From the NCBI GenBank assembly GCA_977006965.1, contig OZ345378.1, forward strand, positions 2,170,001-2,234,000: a stretch of 64,000 bases of DNA, written 5' to 3'. This document shows, piece after piece, positions 1 to 10,597 of this stretch. Within the stretch, counting starts at the first letter, position 1, and the number at the start of each line of letters is the position of its first letter. Both the position numbers and the translations under genes were made by a program. This DNA is from Phymatolithon calcareum (Eukaryota; Rhodophyta; Florideophyceae; Hapalidiales). The notes below the pieces were generated by a model that was given only the letters and a program-made list of their open reading frames with translations, searched no databases and had not been told where the DNA came from.

Positions 1-2325
1 GAATTCGACGGACAAGCGAAAGGGCTTCTTCGTGGCTCCCTCGTGCAACCTTCGCGCCGCTCATGGCGACACAGGAATGAACGAGAGACGTATGGGAACG
101 GTGAGGGCGCGAATAACCTCCCGCCGAAACCCGGTTCTTGGAACGTGCTCCAGCGCTTCACCAAGGAGAGTCGCTGAGCGTCGGCTAAGACGGGCCACAA
201 TGAAGTGAGGCACACTGGCGCAATAGTGCAGTTCCCTTTTACGCCACGTGGAGCTTTCCGCACACGCTGTACTGCCGAACAATTATGGCAATCTATATGC
301 GCCGTGAGTACACGTGTAAGTGCAATGAGCTCTATTTTTATAAAATTCAACCTTACACCCCCGTTTTCAGAGTGGACAGGAGATGTGTGCTGCAAAAATT
401 ACAGCTGGCTAACAGCACAGTACGCATTGGCACCTGAGGCCCGCATAATGGGCCAATAGGAGACAGGATGCGGAAAACTGGGCATAATTGCGAAATATGC
501 AACACAGAGCAGTGTGCACTCAAATAGTGCACTTTCTGGAACGGCTCCGTATGATTTCCTCTATCCCTGCTGTAATTTGCCAATTCACTCGTAGTTGGCA
601 AAAAATTTTGATGATGCTTAGTTTTCTAGAAAATAGATCGGAAACTGACCTATCAATGGCCGTAGGAAGTCCACGTTTCGCAAAAAAAACATTGTTGTTT
701 TATCATAACAAACGAACTGTACGGTGTCCTCGTACGTACAGCCACTGATGGCCCACGGGATTGTACAGTAATACACTCTTTGCGTGTCGAAACAACGGTT
801 GCGAAGCTGTATCATACGAATTATGGGTAGAATGTACATCTTTGTCCAGCAAGCAGTTGGAAACAAGGAACGTTGAAGTGGAACCACTGGTCCAGTAACG
901 TCTACAGTACAGCGGTAATGGTATGGAACCCATCAATACGCTTCTTCTTTCTCTTAAGATCACATTCCCTCCACCAAGTAGGCTTTGCGAGCACGCACCG
1001 AACGAAGGTAATGCTATATTTGAAGAAACAAGGGCCTCACTTCGTTCAAGCTGTTTGAATGAATTCGTTCCGTACGAAAGCGTTAAATGCATTCTGCTCT
1101 CAAAAATAGCACACAGAAAGACAACTATTGTACGGAGATCACATAGAAAACCACAAAACCAGAATACGATGCGGTACGAACCTTGAATTCCCAAAACGTA
1201 GTGCACATAGAACAGATGTGATGGAAGTCATGACATACCAGGATAACGTCGGTATGGAACAGAGCTTAGTACTCGATTTCAAGCAATTCGAGCAGATGAG
1301 TTGCTAACGCATCCAGTAGTTATTGTATACCAGGGTATGTCCCCTTTTCGAAGGGTGGGAGAATCATCTCAGGCAAAAGAGGCGTCCTTTTTTTCGAAAA
1401 CCTACCGCATCTGTTAGATTTACCTAAGTGTTGTGTCCGAATCTGCCCAACCTGACATGCATCACCTCTGTCCCATTCTGTGGTAGAAATTATTGGGAGA
1501 TACAAAATTATGGAGGCAGGGAATGCTCTGAAGGAGGTATACCTCTGGAGAAACGTACTTTAATATGTCCAGAGCAGTGGTCATATCTGCTAGGATCAAC
1601 ATGATGTTGGTTCTGGAGATGAGCAGGTGTACAGTACACTGTTTTCAAGAATTTTTTTGCTCCTGGCCTTCCTGATGTACCTATTCTCCCGGTATCCTTC
1701 GTCGCTGTAATTGGCAACTGTTTTCGCCGTTCTACAACCCGAATCTTTCCCATCAGTCTCTCGCGTTACCCCTGATTTCTTGTCGCATCTTTTTTGTGCT
1801 CTATTTTGCATTGCTGAGCGGCGCTTCGCAGGCCTAAGTTCTCTTCATTGTATCACATCTTTTGCGAAATGGAGAGCTGTGTGAAGTGTGCCATCCTCAA
1901 CCATCCTGTCCTGTGTTGCAAGGCTGTGGCCAATGATCTGTATTACTACCGATTGCATGCTCCAGTCATTTGCCATTAAAAAAACCCTCTTTCTGCAATT
2001 AAACCCATCCACGCTTTGCCCTTCTGTCCCGAGATTTCACGACGTGACTTGCTTTCCAGGAGCAGTCCTCGGGGCTTGCGCTGCCAGTTACATGACATAT
2101 TATGCCAATATCTTCATATTGTCCTTTGGAATGTCTGTGCTTGTTACCTCCGGACACGTCTTCTATGTACAATGCCCTTGGATGGGAACTTCAGGATGCC
2201 CACATTTTTCGGTATACCCTTTTTTGGCTCCTATAACACGACAATGTCGAACAGATCAACTGAATTCGAAAATCCTTGCAACATGTTTACTCGAGCTCGT
2301 TGCCTGACAGAATCGGACGGATTGA

Positions 2326-2345
2326 CGAAGAATTCGAATTCTTCG
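2326..2345. repeat. Perfect 20-bp palindrome
   Basis: The sequence CGAAGAATTCGAATTCTTCG is exactly its own reverse complement, with no spacer. It lies in gene-poor DNA about 700 bp upstream of BiP. It could be a dimer-binding site or a cruciform-forming relic; nothing nearby decides. Confidence 0.8.
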
Positions 2346-2598
2346 AGCCATTGCCAACAAGATCCCTCTCACAATCGCATAAAAGGGAAAATACATAGTC
2401 GACAAGCGGAGAACAGCCCACTGAACCTGCTGTGCCGTTTAGTAATTTACTGTAGGCAGGGGCATTCTCCTGCTGTAGGCAAGAATTTGCCCATGGCTCT
2501 TGACGATAGGGGATACTTGGATGATGGCCAATTGCAAGCTTGCCAGAATCAATCAACATATGATCTCACGAGTGACTAGTTTTGATTGTCAAATCTTG

Positions 2599-2650
2599 CA
2601 TCTGAAATTCAGATGACTACTCCTCTTGTCAATCGATATTGTCGATTGAC
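2599..2650. repeat. Pair of short hairpins upstream of BiP
   Basis: Two inverted repeats sit 12 bp apart: 2599-2615 has 8-bp arms around a single A, and 2628-2650 has 9-bp arms (GTCAATCGA and its complement) around TATTG. Variants of TTGACA/TCAATC recur through 2580-2720. No known element was recognised. Confidence 0.6.
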
Positions 2651-3049
2651 TCGCTCATTGGGCTAATCGGGCCATTGAACAGTCAAGAAAGTGATGCAAG
2701 CTCAAGAACTGGATTGACAATTCAATGCAGTCAATATTTATCTTATATTTCGGTTAAATGTTACTCATCAGACCTGGAGCAGTCGGCAGGGGGAGCGTAT
2801 CCGTTCCAAATCCACGGCCTTTGGATTGCTATTCTGAATGACAATGCATTGGATTCAAATTCAATCATTATTGCTGTGCTCTCGACGTCATCTAGATTGT
2901 ACAACCCAGTCCCACGGGGTCTTGAACCGTGATAAGAGCAAACCCCACAACTTGGTATTGGGATTCTCCAACCAAACCATCCCAAACCCACTGGTCTGTT
3001 TTAGTTTTCTGACCGACGACCCGACCTTCGAACCCATTTCCATTCCGCG

Positions 3050-5056
3050 ATGAAGACGGTTGCGATGAGGTGCCGAGTTAGGGCCTCCCTTATGTTGGCA
3101 TGTGCGGCTACATTTTTCGCCCTTACGGCCGCCGCAGTCAAGGACGCCAAACCCGACTTGGGCACCGTCATTGGAATCGATTTGGGTACTACATACTCAT
3201 GCGTTGGTGTGATGCAAAATGGTCAGGTAGAAATCATTGCGAACGACCAGGGTAACCGAATCACTCCAAGCTACGTCGCTTTCACCAGCGGCGAGCGTCT
3301 CATCGGAGATGCGGCCAAGAATCAGGCCGCTATGAATCCTAGCAACACCGTTTTTGACGTCAAGCGTTTCATCGGTCGTAAGTACAGCGATGTCACTGTC
3401 CAAAAGGACAAGAAGCTCCTACCGTTCAATATCGTGAATAAGGGAGGAAAGCCCATGATTAACGTCGACATCAACGGCAGCGACAAGAACTTTTCCCCGG
3501 AAGAGATCTCCGCCATGGTCCTCGGAAAAATGAAGAAGACCGCTGAAGAGTACCTTGGCAAGGAAGTCAAAAATGCCGTTGTGACTGTCCCCGCTTATTT
3601 CAATGACGCGCAACGACAAGCAACCAAGGATGCTGGAACAATTGCTGGTCTCAACGTGCTGCGAATTCTCAATGAGCCTACAGCCGCCGCTATTGCGTAC
3701 GGGCTTAACAAGAAGGAAGAGAAGGTTGTCATGGTGTTCGATCTTGGAGGAGGTACATTTGATGTGACCCTTCTTACTATTGACGATGGAGTGTTCGAAG
3801 TTCTTTCCACCAATGGAGATACTCATCTAGGTGGTGAAGATTTCGATCAGCGTATCATGGATTACAGCATCAAATTGTTCAACCGCAAGTACAAGATGGA
3901 TTTGAGCAAGGATAAGCGTGCCTTGGGCAAGCTCCGTCGTGAATCTGAGAAGGCCAAGCGTGCTCTTTCCTCCCAGACCCAGGTTCGGATCGAAATTGAG
4001 TCGCTTTTCGAAGGCCAGGACTTTTCCGAAACCCTTACCCGCGCTCGTTTTGAGGAGCTCAACTCCGATTTGTTCCGAAGAACCTTGAAGCCAGTCGAGA
4101 AGGTCCTGAAGGATGCTAAATTGAAAAAGAGTGACGTTGATGAGGTTGTGCTTGTCGGAGGTTCCACGAGGATCCCGAAGGTTCAGCAATTGGTGAGTGA
4201 CTTCTTCAACGGCAAGACTCCGAGCAAGGGCATCAACCCTGATGAGGCTGTTGCTTACGGAGCGGCTGTGCAGGCTGGTATCCTTTCTGGGGACGGTGGT
4301 GAGAAGGTTGACAATATTGTCCTCGTAGATGTCGCCCCGCTTTCTCTGGGTATTGAGACTGTCGGAGGTGTGATGAGCAAGATCATCCCAAGAAACTCCA
4401 AGGTTCCGGCCAGTAAGAGCCAGACGTTCACGACTTACCAGGACAACCAGGAGGTCGTGAGCATCCAGGTGTACGAGGGCGAGCGCACTATGACCAAGGA
4501 TTGCCATATGCTCGGAAAGTTCGATTTGGGCGGTATCAAGAAGGCTCGGCGTGGTGAGCCGCAGGTGCAGGTTACATTCGATGTCGACGCTAACGGTATT
4601 CTCAGTGTGAAGGCCGAAGAACAGGGCTCCGGTAACAAGGAGAGCATCACCATCACCAACGATAAGGGCCGTCTCTCAGAGGAAGAAATCGAACGCATGG
4701 TTCGTGAAGCTGAGGAGATGAAGGAAGAGGATACCAAGCTCAAGAGGAAGGTTGAGGCTAAGAATGACCTTGAGAACGTTATCTTCTCTACCCAGTCAAT
4801 ACTTGAAGACAAGGAGAAGGCTGCTAAGCTCGCTGAGGATGACAAGGAATCTCTTGAGGCTGCGGTCAAGGATGCCAAGGAGTGGCTTGAGAATGATGCG
4901 GAGGATGCCGATGTCGATGAGATTGAGGCAAAGGTGAAGGATGTCAAGGAAATTGTCGAACCAATTCTCAAGAAGATTGGTGGCGGATCACCGGGTGGCG
5001 CAGGTGGCCGCAGTGCCGATGATGACGATGGTGACGAGGAGAGGGATGAATTGTAA
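3050..5056 (+). CDS. BiP: ER chaperone BiP (HSP70 family, GRP78)
   Basis: ATP-driven Hsp70 of the ER lumen that binds unfolded secretory proteins and takes part in translocation, folding and ERAD. The 668-aa product starts with a hydrophobic signal peptide (about residues 1-28). The nucleotide-binding domain follows, with [13 protein letters not shown], the phosphate-2 loop [14 protein letters not shown] and [10 protein letters not shown]. The interdomain linker region [12 protein letters not shown] lies near residue 426, followed by the beta-sandwich and helical lid. The protein ends in an acidic tail and RDEL, a variant of the KDEL/HDEL retrieval signal. Length and motif order match BiP throughout and no intron is needed. 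Oddity: the substrate-binding stretch usually written GIPPAPRG.P reads [10 protein letters not shown] (about residues 495-505), losing the prolines and becoming basic. Start: first ATG in frame, directly before the signal peptide. Confidence 0.97.
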   Translation: MKTVAMRCRVRASLMLACAATFFALTAAAVKDAKPDLGTVIGIDLGTTYSCVGVMQNGQVEIIANDQGNRITPSYVAFTSGERLIGDAAKNQAAMNPSNTVFDVKRFIGRKYSDVTVQKDKKLLPFNIVNKGGKPMINVDINGSDKNFSPEEISAMVLGKMKKTAEEYLGKEVKNAVVTVPAYFNDAQRQATKDAGTIAGLNVLRILNEPTAAAIAYGLNKKEEKVVMVFDLGGGTFDVTLLTIDDGVFEVLSTNGDTHLGGEDFDQRIMDYSIKLFNRKYKMDLSKDKRALGKLRRESEKAKRALSSQTQVRIEIESLFEGQDFSETLTRARFEELNSDLFRRTLKPVEKVLKDAKLKKSDVDEVVLVGGSTRIPKVQQLVSDFFNGKTPSKGINPDEAVAYGAAVQAGILSGDGGEKVDNIVLVDVAPLSLGIETVGGVMSKIIPRNSKVPASKSQTFTTYQDNQEVVSIQVYEGERTMTKDCHMLGKFDLGGIKKARRGEPQVQVTFDVDANGILSVKAEEQGSGNKESITITNDKGRLSEEEIERMVREAEEMKEEDTKLKRKVEAKNDLENVIFSTQSILEDKEKAAKLAEDDKESLEAAVKDAKEWLENDAEDADVDEIEAKVKDVKEIVEPILKKIGGGSPGGAGGRSADDDDGDEERDEL

Positions 5057-5493
5057 TTGTAATAGGATCGAGTCGTCCATTTTTGCCTTTAGAGAAAACG
5101 TAACTTCAGATAAATTGTATAAAGAGACCTCCTAAAAAGGAGTATAACAACCTGGGCCTGATGGAATTTCACGACATTCTCTTTGTCATTTGAGACTAAT
5201 CAAGTAAGCGGACAAGCAGCAGTGGCAATACTTTTACTATGGGCTGGCGGGTTGTGCAGCGATCGGTCGGACTGCACTGTATCCTGCATTCGCGGCATGT
5301 GACGGATTACGGCAATTCTAGAAAAACAAGTCCGCCGATTGAGCGTGCGCTTCTGTTTTGATGACGGACAGAACAAACACCGTGGGCGATTTCTCAAACT
5401 GCATAGAGACGGTACCTGCGATGAGCTGCCCTCAGTCGAAAGTAGAGGGCTCATGTCCTTGCCTGAATCCTATCCTACGACCGTCGAGCAATT

Positions 5494-5510
5494 CACGGCA
5501 TCATGCCGTG
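5494..5510. repeat. Short hairpin centred on ATCAT
   Basis: CACGGCA and its complement flank TCA, so the centre reads ATCAT, with one unpaired C if the A-T pairs form. It lies 10 bp upstream of the larger foldback at 5521. Confidence 0.65.
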
Positions 5511-5520
5511 TGTGCCTAGG

Positions 5521-5619
5521 ATTCACGCTCTTTTGCACGTGTTTGTATTACATCTATTGCTTGATGCGTCATGCATAGAGCAATAGATAAAATACAGACA
5601 CATGCAAAAGAGCGTGAAT
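5521..5619. repeat. Long imperfect foldback (pre-miRNA-like hairpin)
   Basis: Two 42-nt arms (5521-5562 and 5578-5619) are inverted complements at 37 of 42 positions and enclose a 15-nt loop. The first 17 positions of the stem, starting ATTCACGCTCTTTTGCA, are perfect; mismatches are scattered through the rest. Size, loop and mismatch spacing resemble a microRNA precursor, but a foldback MITE or a decayed palindrome would look the same. No target-site duplication is obvious. Confidence 0.7.
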
Positions 5620-6176
5620 TTGGATCGCAGTATTCTCAATGTTAGCCTGCAAAACCGGTTTCAATAAAAGCAAGCGTGGCGAGCACCAGCTGGCACTTTC
5701 TGGTACTGTAGCGAAGCGGCTATATTCTCGCTCGGCAAGTAATAAAAATGAGATATTTGCCACTGAACGCTATAAAGTTTGACTGTGCCACTCCATAGAC
5801 ACAGAAGCGGCAGTGTTATGTACGTTCATAGCCGACGCTTCAATAAGCGAATGACTCATCGGTGCTACTTTTTGCTGAGATACGCCACGTAAGCGAGCAC
5901 GACAGTTGCCTTGTACGCAGCGGCTGGGACGTGTTGACCGAGTTAGCCACTGCCGCCGTATCGACTGACTTGGAAAATTCCGAGAAGACAAGCAAATACA
6001 CACTGAGACGCTAGACAGCGGAAACTCAGAATTGTAGCAGCAAGCCTTGGCCCCGAAATCGTTTCGTGCACCATCAAGGCGTGCTGTACAGTTGCTGGTG
6101 GTACGAAATTTACTTCGCCTGATGAAAATGTGTTACCTCTGCGAGTCGGTGATAACGATGATGTGACTTCTAGACT

Positions 6177-6217
6177 CCTCAGAAAGAGAGCATCATCATG
6201 ATGCTCTCGTTCTGAGG
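6177..6217. repeat. 41-nt near-perfect palindrome centred on ATCAT
   Basis: Arms of 20 nt pair with a single mismatch around one unpaired C. The centre is CATCATCATGATG. It is followed two bases later by a second palindrome (6220-6242). Confidence 0.85.
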
Positions 6218-6219
6218 AA

Positions 6220-6242
6220 ACTGACATCATGATGATGTCAGT
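6220..6242. repeat. 23-nt perfect palindrome centred on ATGAT
   Basis: ACTGACATCAT and its exact complement flank a single G. Together with 6177-6217 it makes two back-to-back hairpins of unrelated arm sequence but the same centre (ATGAT is the complement of ATCAT). Confidence 0.85.
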
Positions 6243-6528
6243 CGGGACGGGACACGGGGGTGCATTCGACGTCAGTCTTTAAAAATAACACAGCGGCTCA
6301 CTTGAATCAAAACTGACGTCACATTAGAATTACGTACTGCAAGAGCGGCGGATTTTGTCTCTTGCCCTCTGGTTTGATGTGCCGCTCGCATGTGATTATG
6401 TGATGCTGTACCTGCCGACATCAGCAACCAAGAAAGACTCTTCCGACCCCTCACGTTTCTTCGCCGTCTTCAATGAGCACGGCGAACAGTGCAAAACACG
6501 TGTACAGTTTTTCAGTGCCCACTACAGT

Positions 6529-6562
6529 GAGGACTCTAGCACAGTACTGTACTGGAGTCCTC
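6529..6562. repeat. 34-nt loopless inverted repeat
   Basis: Two 17-nt arms meet at the centre CAGT|ACTG without a spacer. 15 of 17 pairs are Watson-Crick and the other two can be G-U in RNA. The centre carries the GTACT/GTACA-type motif that recurs in other spacers of this window. Confidence 0.75.
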
Positions 6563-7190
6563 GCTACGATGACGGGGGAATGTAATTTACCTTCCCATCA
6601 TTCTACTGAAGTACACCCTTCGGCCCGATTTCCACCGGTCGGTTAAGATTGAAAAATCGCCTGGGAAATCTGCGCATGCGCCTCGAGGAAGCTTGCAATG
6701 CAAAAATAACGAGGACTTCTCTTTGATTGGCGAGACCGTGCTGCGAACGTAACCATCATGGCCACAATAGTCGACAGCATGAAGGATACGTATTGACGAT
6801 GGGAAACTGAGTAGTACAGTATATAACGATACTTCAGAGGGATGAGGTGAAGTGCGGGGATTCGTATTCGAAAATCTTTGGGTTTGTTTCTTTACGGACA
6901 ATCAATTTGCCCTACTGCACTGCTATCGTGATGTTCTACTAATCTTCCAGGAATCTTGTCGAAGAAAAAACATCGCTTCAAACACAACAAGCTTGTTGCA
7001 TACTTTCTCTGTCCACTACATTCAACTACAATGCGCTTCAGCAAAGTGCAGCTGCCCAACGGTATGCAGCTGTGATTGCTCTTGAACGCGCGACTTGAAA
7101 ATGTTCCCAATCCGAATAATTCCGCTGCGGATCTATCAGCGCCAAAATAATCCACCTCTGCACAACTTCGTTCAAAATGACAAGACGTGC

Positions 7191-9461
7191 TCACACACTG
7201 AAGCGTGAACTTGCCATGTTCGGGGCATCCTCCTTGCCAAATCCTAGATCTCTTCCAGATCGTCCTGACCTAAATTTGCGAGAGCTCCGTTTCTTCGTGT
7301 AAAACATATCCATCGAGTTCTTCGCAGTAACCGTCAACTGCGGCTTGTTAAGAGGTATCAAGTTATCCACATTGAAACTCCATCCTGCAAGCATTCGTGT
7401 CTCAACAGGCGTCCGGTCACGCTCTGTGAAATCAGGAACGAAGAAGCTTGACGTAGATTGACCATCTGATATATCGCTGAACGTCATGTCAGACCACTCA
7501 TCTGGATCAAAGTTTCGCAAAAGATAAGCACCGCGTCGATTGCCTGGTGATCCGCTATGGGGCGCATCAAGTTGTCGTGCGGCGGCATGAGCTGCGGTTC
7601 GGCGCATGGTTTCTTCCAATGAGTCTGGATGGGGTTCCTTATTTATAAGCGCATCCCAATCAATGTCGGCAAACATGCGATGGGATCGGATTTCGTGACA
7701 GCTTGGTCGTCTTGCAGGGTCCGGCTGGAGCAAATCGCAAACCAAAGAGTGAGTTTCAGGGGAAAGACCGTTGACAGGAATATGTCCCATTTGCTGGTCA
7801 CGTAGGATATCTTGACGAGATCTATCCTCCGTATTGAAGGGCATGTCGCCAGTGAGAACTTGATACACAAAAACTCCCAACGTCCACATGTCGAAGGCAA
7901 GGCCATATTCACGTTCGCTCAACATTTCAGGAGCGGCGTAGGAGAGAGATCCACAAATAGTAGTAGTTAGATAGTTGTTTTCTCGAGAAAGAACCTTGGC
8001 AAGTCCAAGATCCACAAGCCGAACATGGCCGTTTTTGTCCAGGAGTACATTTTCAGGTTTGAGATCCCTGTACACAATGCCTTTTTCATGCATGCTTTCA
8101 AGGGCCAGCAAAACTTCGGCAATGATCCGGATCGCCTGTGCCTCGGTAACTTCAGAGTGATGGTTGCGAAGAAATGAAAAGAGGTCTCCACCCTCGTAAA
8201 AGTCCGTCACAAGATACAGACAGGCCTGGGTCTGGAACGAGTATCGCAACCGCGCCATGAAGGAATGCCCATTCACCATTTCAAGCGTTATCCTTTCGTT
8301 GACAGCACTTTCGAAATGCAGTCTGTCGCGGAACACTAGGTTCTTATCCACAACCTTAAGCGCGAGATACTCCCCTGTCGTCGTATCTCGTACAAGATAA
8401 ACACGACCAAATGCTCCGGCGCCAAGAGCATCGATAATCTGGAAATCGCCCTGGGATTTGGACTGGTATGCAGCAGTAGCGTTACGGAGTGCCCAGACCC
8501 ATTTTGAAGCTTCAGGTGCCGACGGAATACGGAGTACAATCTCCGAGGATACAGATAGATTTTCGTGATGATCACTAGTGAATGCATTCCCAAACGGGAG
8601 GGCACCCGTAGAAGCCATACGTTGAATATTGCCATTCATGTTACCCGCACTCCTCGACCCTCCGGATGACATCTCAACTTGAGCAAATGGTGGATACTGC
8701 TCTTGGCCTTGAGTGAAAATCGCAGACCGTTCCTCATGATTTTTTCTAGAACGACCGCGACGACCAAACGATGACATTCTCATGAGCGGCGAAAAGATGG
8801 ACGGCGCGGAGTCGGTCCTCACAGGACCCGAATAAGCATCATCGCAATGGCCATCCCCATTCCCACGCGGTCGACGAGATGTCCGACGAATACGGAGTTT
8901 GACGGTCCCATTTCGCATTTCATGCGCTGATACAACACAATTTGCAGCTCCAAACACGTAATCAATCCGATGTCCCTCACCCTGCACCGTCCGCGGTTCA
9001 CCATCCTCACGCGATAGCAGCAAATACCCTCCGCGAAGTTCAGCCCAGAAAAGGGCCCACGGTCTCCACGGGACAATAGCCTTTCGGGAGGGCGCGCGAA
9101 TGTGCACCCAACCAGCGAAAACGCATGGGAGTTTGCGAAGAAGTCTCAACGCATCGAACGACGGTGGTGCCGAAGAGCGACGAAGTGCATCTAGCGGCGG
9201 GTCTGCTCTTGCAATGACGTATGGTGACGGAGTCTTTTGCACGCGGGTGGTTCTTGCACGTCCAGACTGGGAACGACGCGAAGAGAAACGACTGGCGACG
9301 GAGGAGAACGAGTCTGCCGAACGGGCGGCGGCGCCGAAAAGGGCTGCACGCAGTGGCCGGGAATTGAGGGAACCCGAGGCGCGACGCCAGTCTGTACCCG
9401 AGCGTCGCGGCATCTTGGCGGCGAATGGGTTTGCGCCGGGATCGCGGGGCGCGGCGGGCAT
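7191..9461 (-). CDS. AGC-family Ser/Thr protein kinase with split PH domain
   Basis: Predicted 756-aa kinase. A basic, Ser/Arg-rich N-terminus is followed by a PH-like domain starting at GWVHIRAPSRK (about residue 117) and ending at the tryptophan helix ASKWVWALRNA (about 319-328); about 130 residues of disordered sequence interrupt it. The kinase domain spans about 340-600: glycine loop LGAGAFGRVYLV, lysine in YLALKVVDK, YRDLKPENVLL, metal loop VDLGLAK, T-loop TTTICGSLSYAAPE. After it come RTPVET, like an AGC turn motif, and LAGWSF, like a hydrophobic motif. DFG is DLG, as in GRKs, and HRD is YRD. Family knowledge suggests activation by PDK1 and lipid binding; the exact AGC subfamily (GRK-, AKT- or SGK-like) is not clear. 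Start: the open frame extends upstream only to a TTG, so I use the first ATG; an ATG 16 codons further in is an alternative. Confidence 0.85.
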   Translation of the reverse strand: MPAAPRDPGANPFAAKMPRRSGTDWRRASGSLNSRPLRAALFGAAARSADSFSSVASRFSSRRSQSGRARTTRVQKTPSPYVIARADPPLDALRRSSAPPSFDALRLLRKLPCVFAGWVHIRAPSRKAIVPWRPWALFWAELRGGYLLLSREDGEPRTVQGEGHRIDYVFGAANCVVSAHEMRNGTVKLRIRRTSRRPRGNGDGHCDDAYSGPVRTDSAPSIFSPLMRMSSFGRRGRSRKNHEERSAIFTQGQEQYPPFAQVEMSSGGSRSAGNMNGNIQRMASTGALPFGNAFTSDHHENLSVSSEIVLRIPSAPEASKWVWALRNATAAYQSKSQGDFQIIDALGAGAFGRVYLVRDTTTGEYLALKVVDKNLVFRDRLHFESAVNERITLEMVNGHSFMARLRYSFQTQACLYLVTDFYEGGDLFSFLRNHHSEVTEAQAIRIIAEVLLALESMHEKGIVYRDLKPENVLLDKNGHVRLVDLGLAKVLSRENNYLTTTICGSLSYAAPEMLSEREYGLAFDMWTLGVFVYQVLTGDMPFNTEDRSRQDILRDQQMGHIPVNGLSPETHSLVCDLLQPDPARRPSCHEIRSHRMFADIDWDALINKEPHPDSLEETMRRTAAHAAARQLDAPHSGSPGNRRGAYLLRNFDPDEWSDMTFSDISDGQSTSSFFVPDFTERDRTPVETRMLAGWSFNVDNLIPLNKPQLTVTAKNSMDMFYTKKRSSRKFRSGRSGRDLGFGKEDAPNMASSRFSV

Positions 9462-10142
9462 GAAGAACGTGTGCGGTTTGCACAAAGCGAAGGAGCGGGG
9501 CAATGAAAACGTCACGCAGCATACGGTGACGTACACGTGTCCAATGATCAAGTGGCTCAGGTAGATGACTAATGAAACAGCGATGGCAGTGTAGTGACTT
9601 GTCGGAGGTTTTGCAAAAAAATAATCGAAAGTTTTCGTTTTACATCCATTCTACGATTCTTTTTGAGCTTACGTTTGAGCTTACTTGTCTACAGCCGTTT
9701 CAATATGTGATCGTGTTTGAAACGAAATGTATCTGCTTCAGCAAAGTGAAAGAGGAAGAATTTAATCAAAAGTCAGCTCTTTGGTGGCTGGTGTTTTGCA
9801 GTCGTCAACCGATTTCGTGGTTGAATTTGAGTCGGTGCTGTGATTACCAGCAGTGTATCCGTAGCATCAGAACCGGGCCACGGACCAAATTGCGGCAAGA
9901 GATTTGGCCCACGTTCATTGATTTCAATAGGAAAATCTGTAGTATCATATCGCCTGGACATTGCGTTTAGAGAGCGTTGCTCCTCGCGTAACGATGACAG
10001 CCCTGAGCGCAAGCTTCTGAAACTTTCCGATCGCAAACGTGCAGCTTTATGTGACGGTGAAATGAACAAAATTCATCTACGTTTCGCGCTTACCTCTAAA
10101 TTGATTTTGAAATGCGCCATAATTATCATCATGATTGTTATG

Positions 10143-10185
10143 AATAGAGCCGCACATCACGATCATCGTGAAGTGCGGCTCTATT
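10143..10185. repeat. 43-nt near-perfect palindrome centred on ATCAT
   Basis: Two 21-nt arms starting AATAGAGCCGCAC pair at 20 of 21 positions around a single C (GATCATC centre). It is intergenic, with no flanking duplication seen. Confidence 0.85.
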
Positions 10186-10473
10186 GATGGCCACCTGACG
10201 ATACTTACGAGAAAGCAATCGATGTACTCCAGGACTTGTTTGAGCATTGCGGGCATCCTGGATTTCACAAACTTTGGATTGCTTGGAAGAATATGAAGGC
10301 AAGACACAGCAATCAAATTTGAAGGTCATCTTCGTTAATGTCCACATTTTATTCATAAAACTATCCATTTGGCAATTTTTCTCAACGAGCAGATGCTTAT
10401 GCTGCATGAAAGTAACGTAAGTCCGTTGGAGCCTGTTAAGCCTGTGGACATTATATGAGAGGGTTATCTTCTT

Positions 10474-10516
10474 GTGTCGTGTCGTATGTCTCTACTAGAG
10501 ATATACGACACGACAC
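10474..10516. repeat. 43-nt near-perfect inverted repeat
   Basis: Two 20-nt arms (GTGTCGTGTCGTAT...) pair at 19 of 20 positions; the odd position would be a G-U pair in RNA. The spacer is ACT, or a single C if the flanking A and T pair. Confidence 0.85.
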
Positions 10517-10597
10517 TATGCATGGACATCTCCAGAAATAGCTGTTTCTGGGGAATACGCGCTGACTGCGCATCCCCGTTTCAATAAAAACAAAATT

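Larger units (their letters stand above)
1..3049. other. Gene-poor stretch upstream of BiP
   Basis: No reading frame here resembles a family I know; the longest open frame (2016-2579, +) has no recognisable domain. Visible structure consists of small inverted repeats: a 7-bp stem at 514-532, a perfect 20-bp palindrome at 2326-2345, and two neighbouring hairpins at 2599-2615 (8-bp stem) and 2628-2650 (9-bp stem). The last few hundred bases should contain the BiP promoter, but I see no clear TATA box or ERSE. Confidence 0.6.
5057..7190. other. Spacer with foldback hairpins between BiP and AGC kinase
   Basis: This convergent spacer between BiP (+) and the AGC kinase (-) has no recognisable gene. 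It contains at least five inverted repeats, listed separately where strong: 5494-5510, 5521-5619, 6177-6217, 6220-6242 and 6529-6562. A perfect CRE-type octamer TGACGTCA lies at 6314-6321; it is half of a spaced inverted repeat (GACGTCAGT at 6268-6276, ACTGACGTC at 6312-6320). GGTTTCAATAAAA at 5657-5669 contains an AATAAA hexamer. Confidence 0.6.

Noticed and set aside
2016-2579. 187-codon plus-strand frame
   Set aside because: Cys/Ser/Asn-rich translation without domain, and the frame crosses the 20-bp palindrome; length is possible by chance in non-coding DNA.
2799-2820. ERSE/ERSE-II element upstream of BiP (CCAAATCCACG)
   Set aside because: CCACG is present, but the CCAAT half and its spacing or orientation do not match ERSE or ERSE-II.
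3827-4971. Long minus-strand frames (226 and 178 codons) inside BiP
   Set aside because: They are shadows of the strongly biased BiP coding sequence; their translations are low complexity (Ser/Leu-rich) without domains.
9462-9551. Upstream extension of the AGC kinase frame with a hydrophobic stretch
   Set aside because: It begins at a TTG; there is no ATG before 9461, so the apparent leader is not supported.
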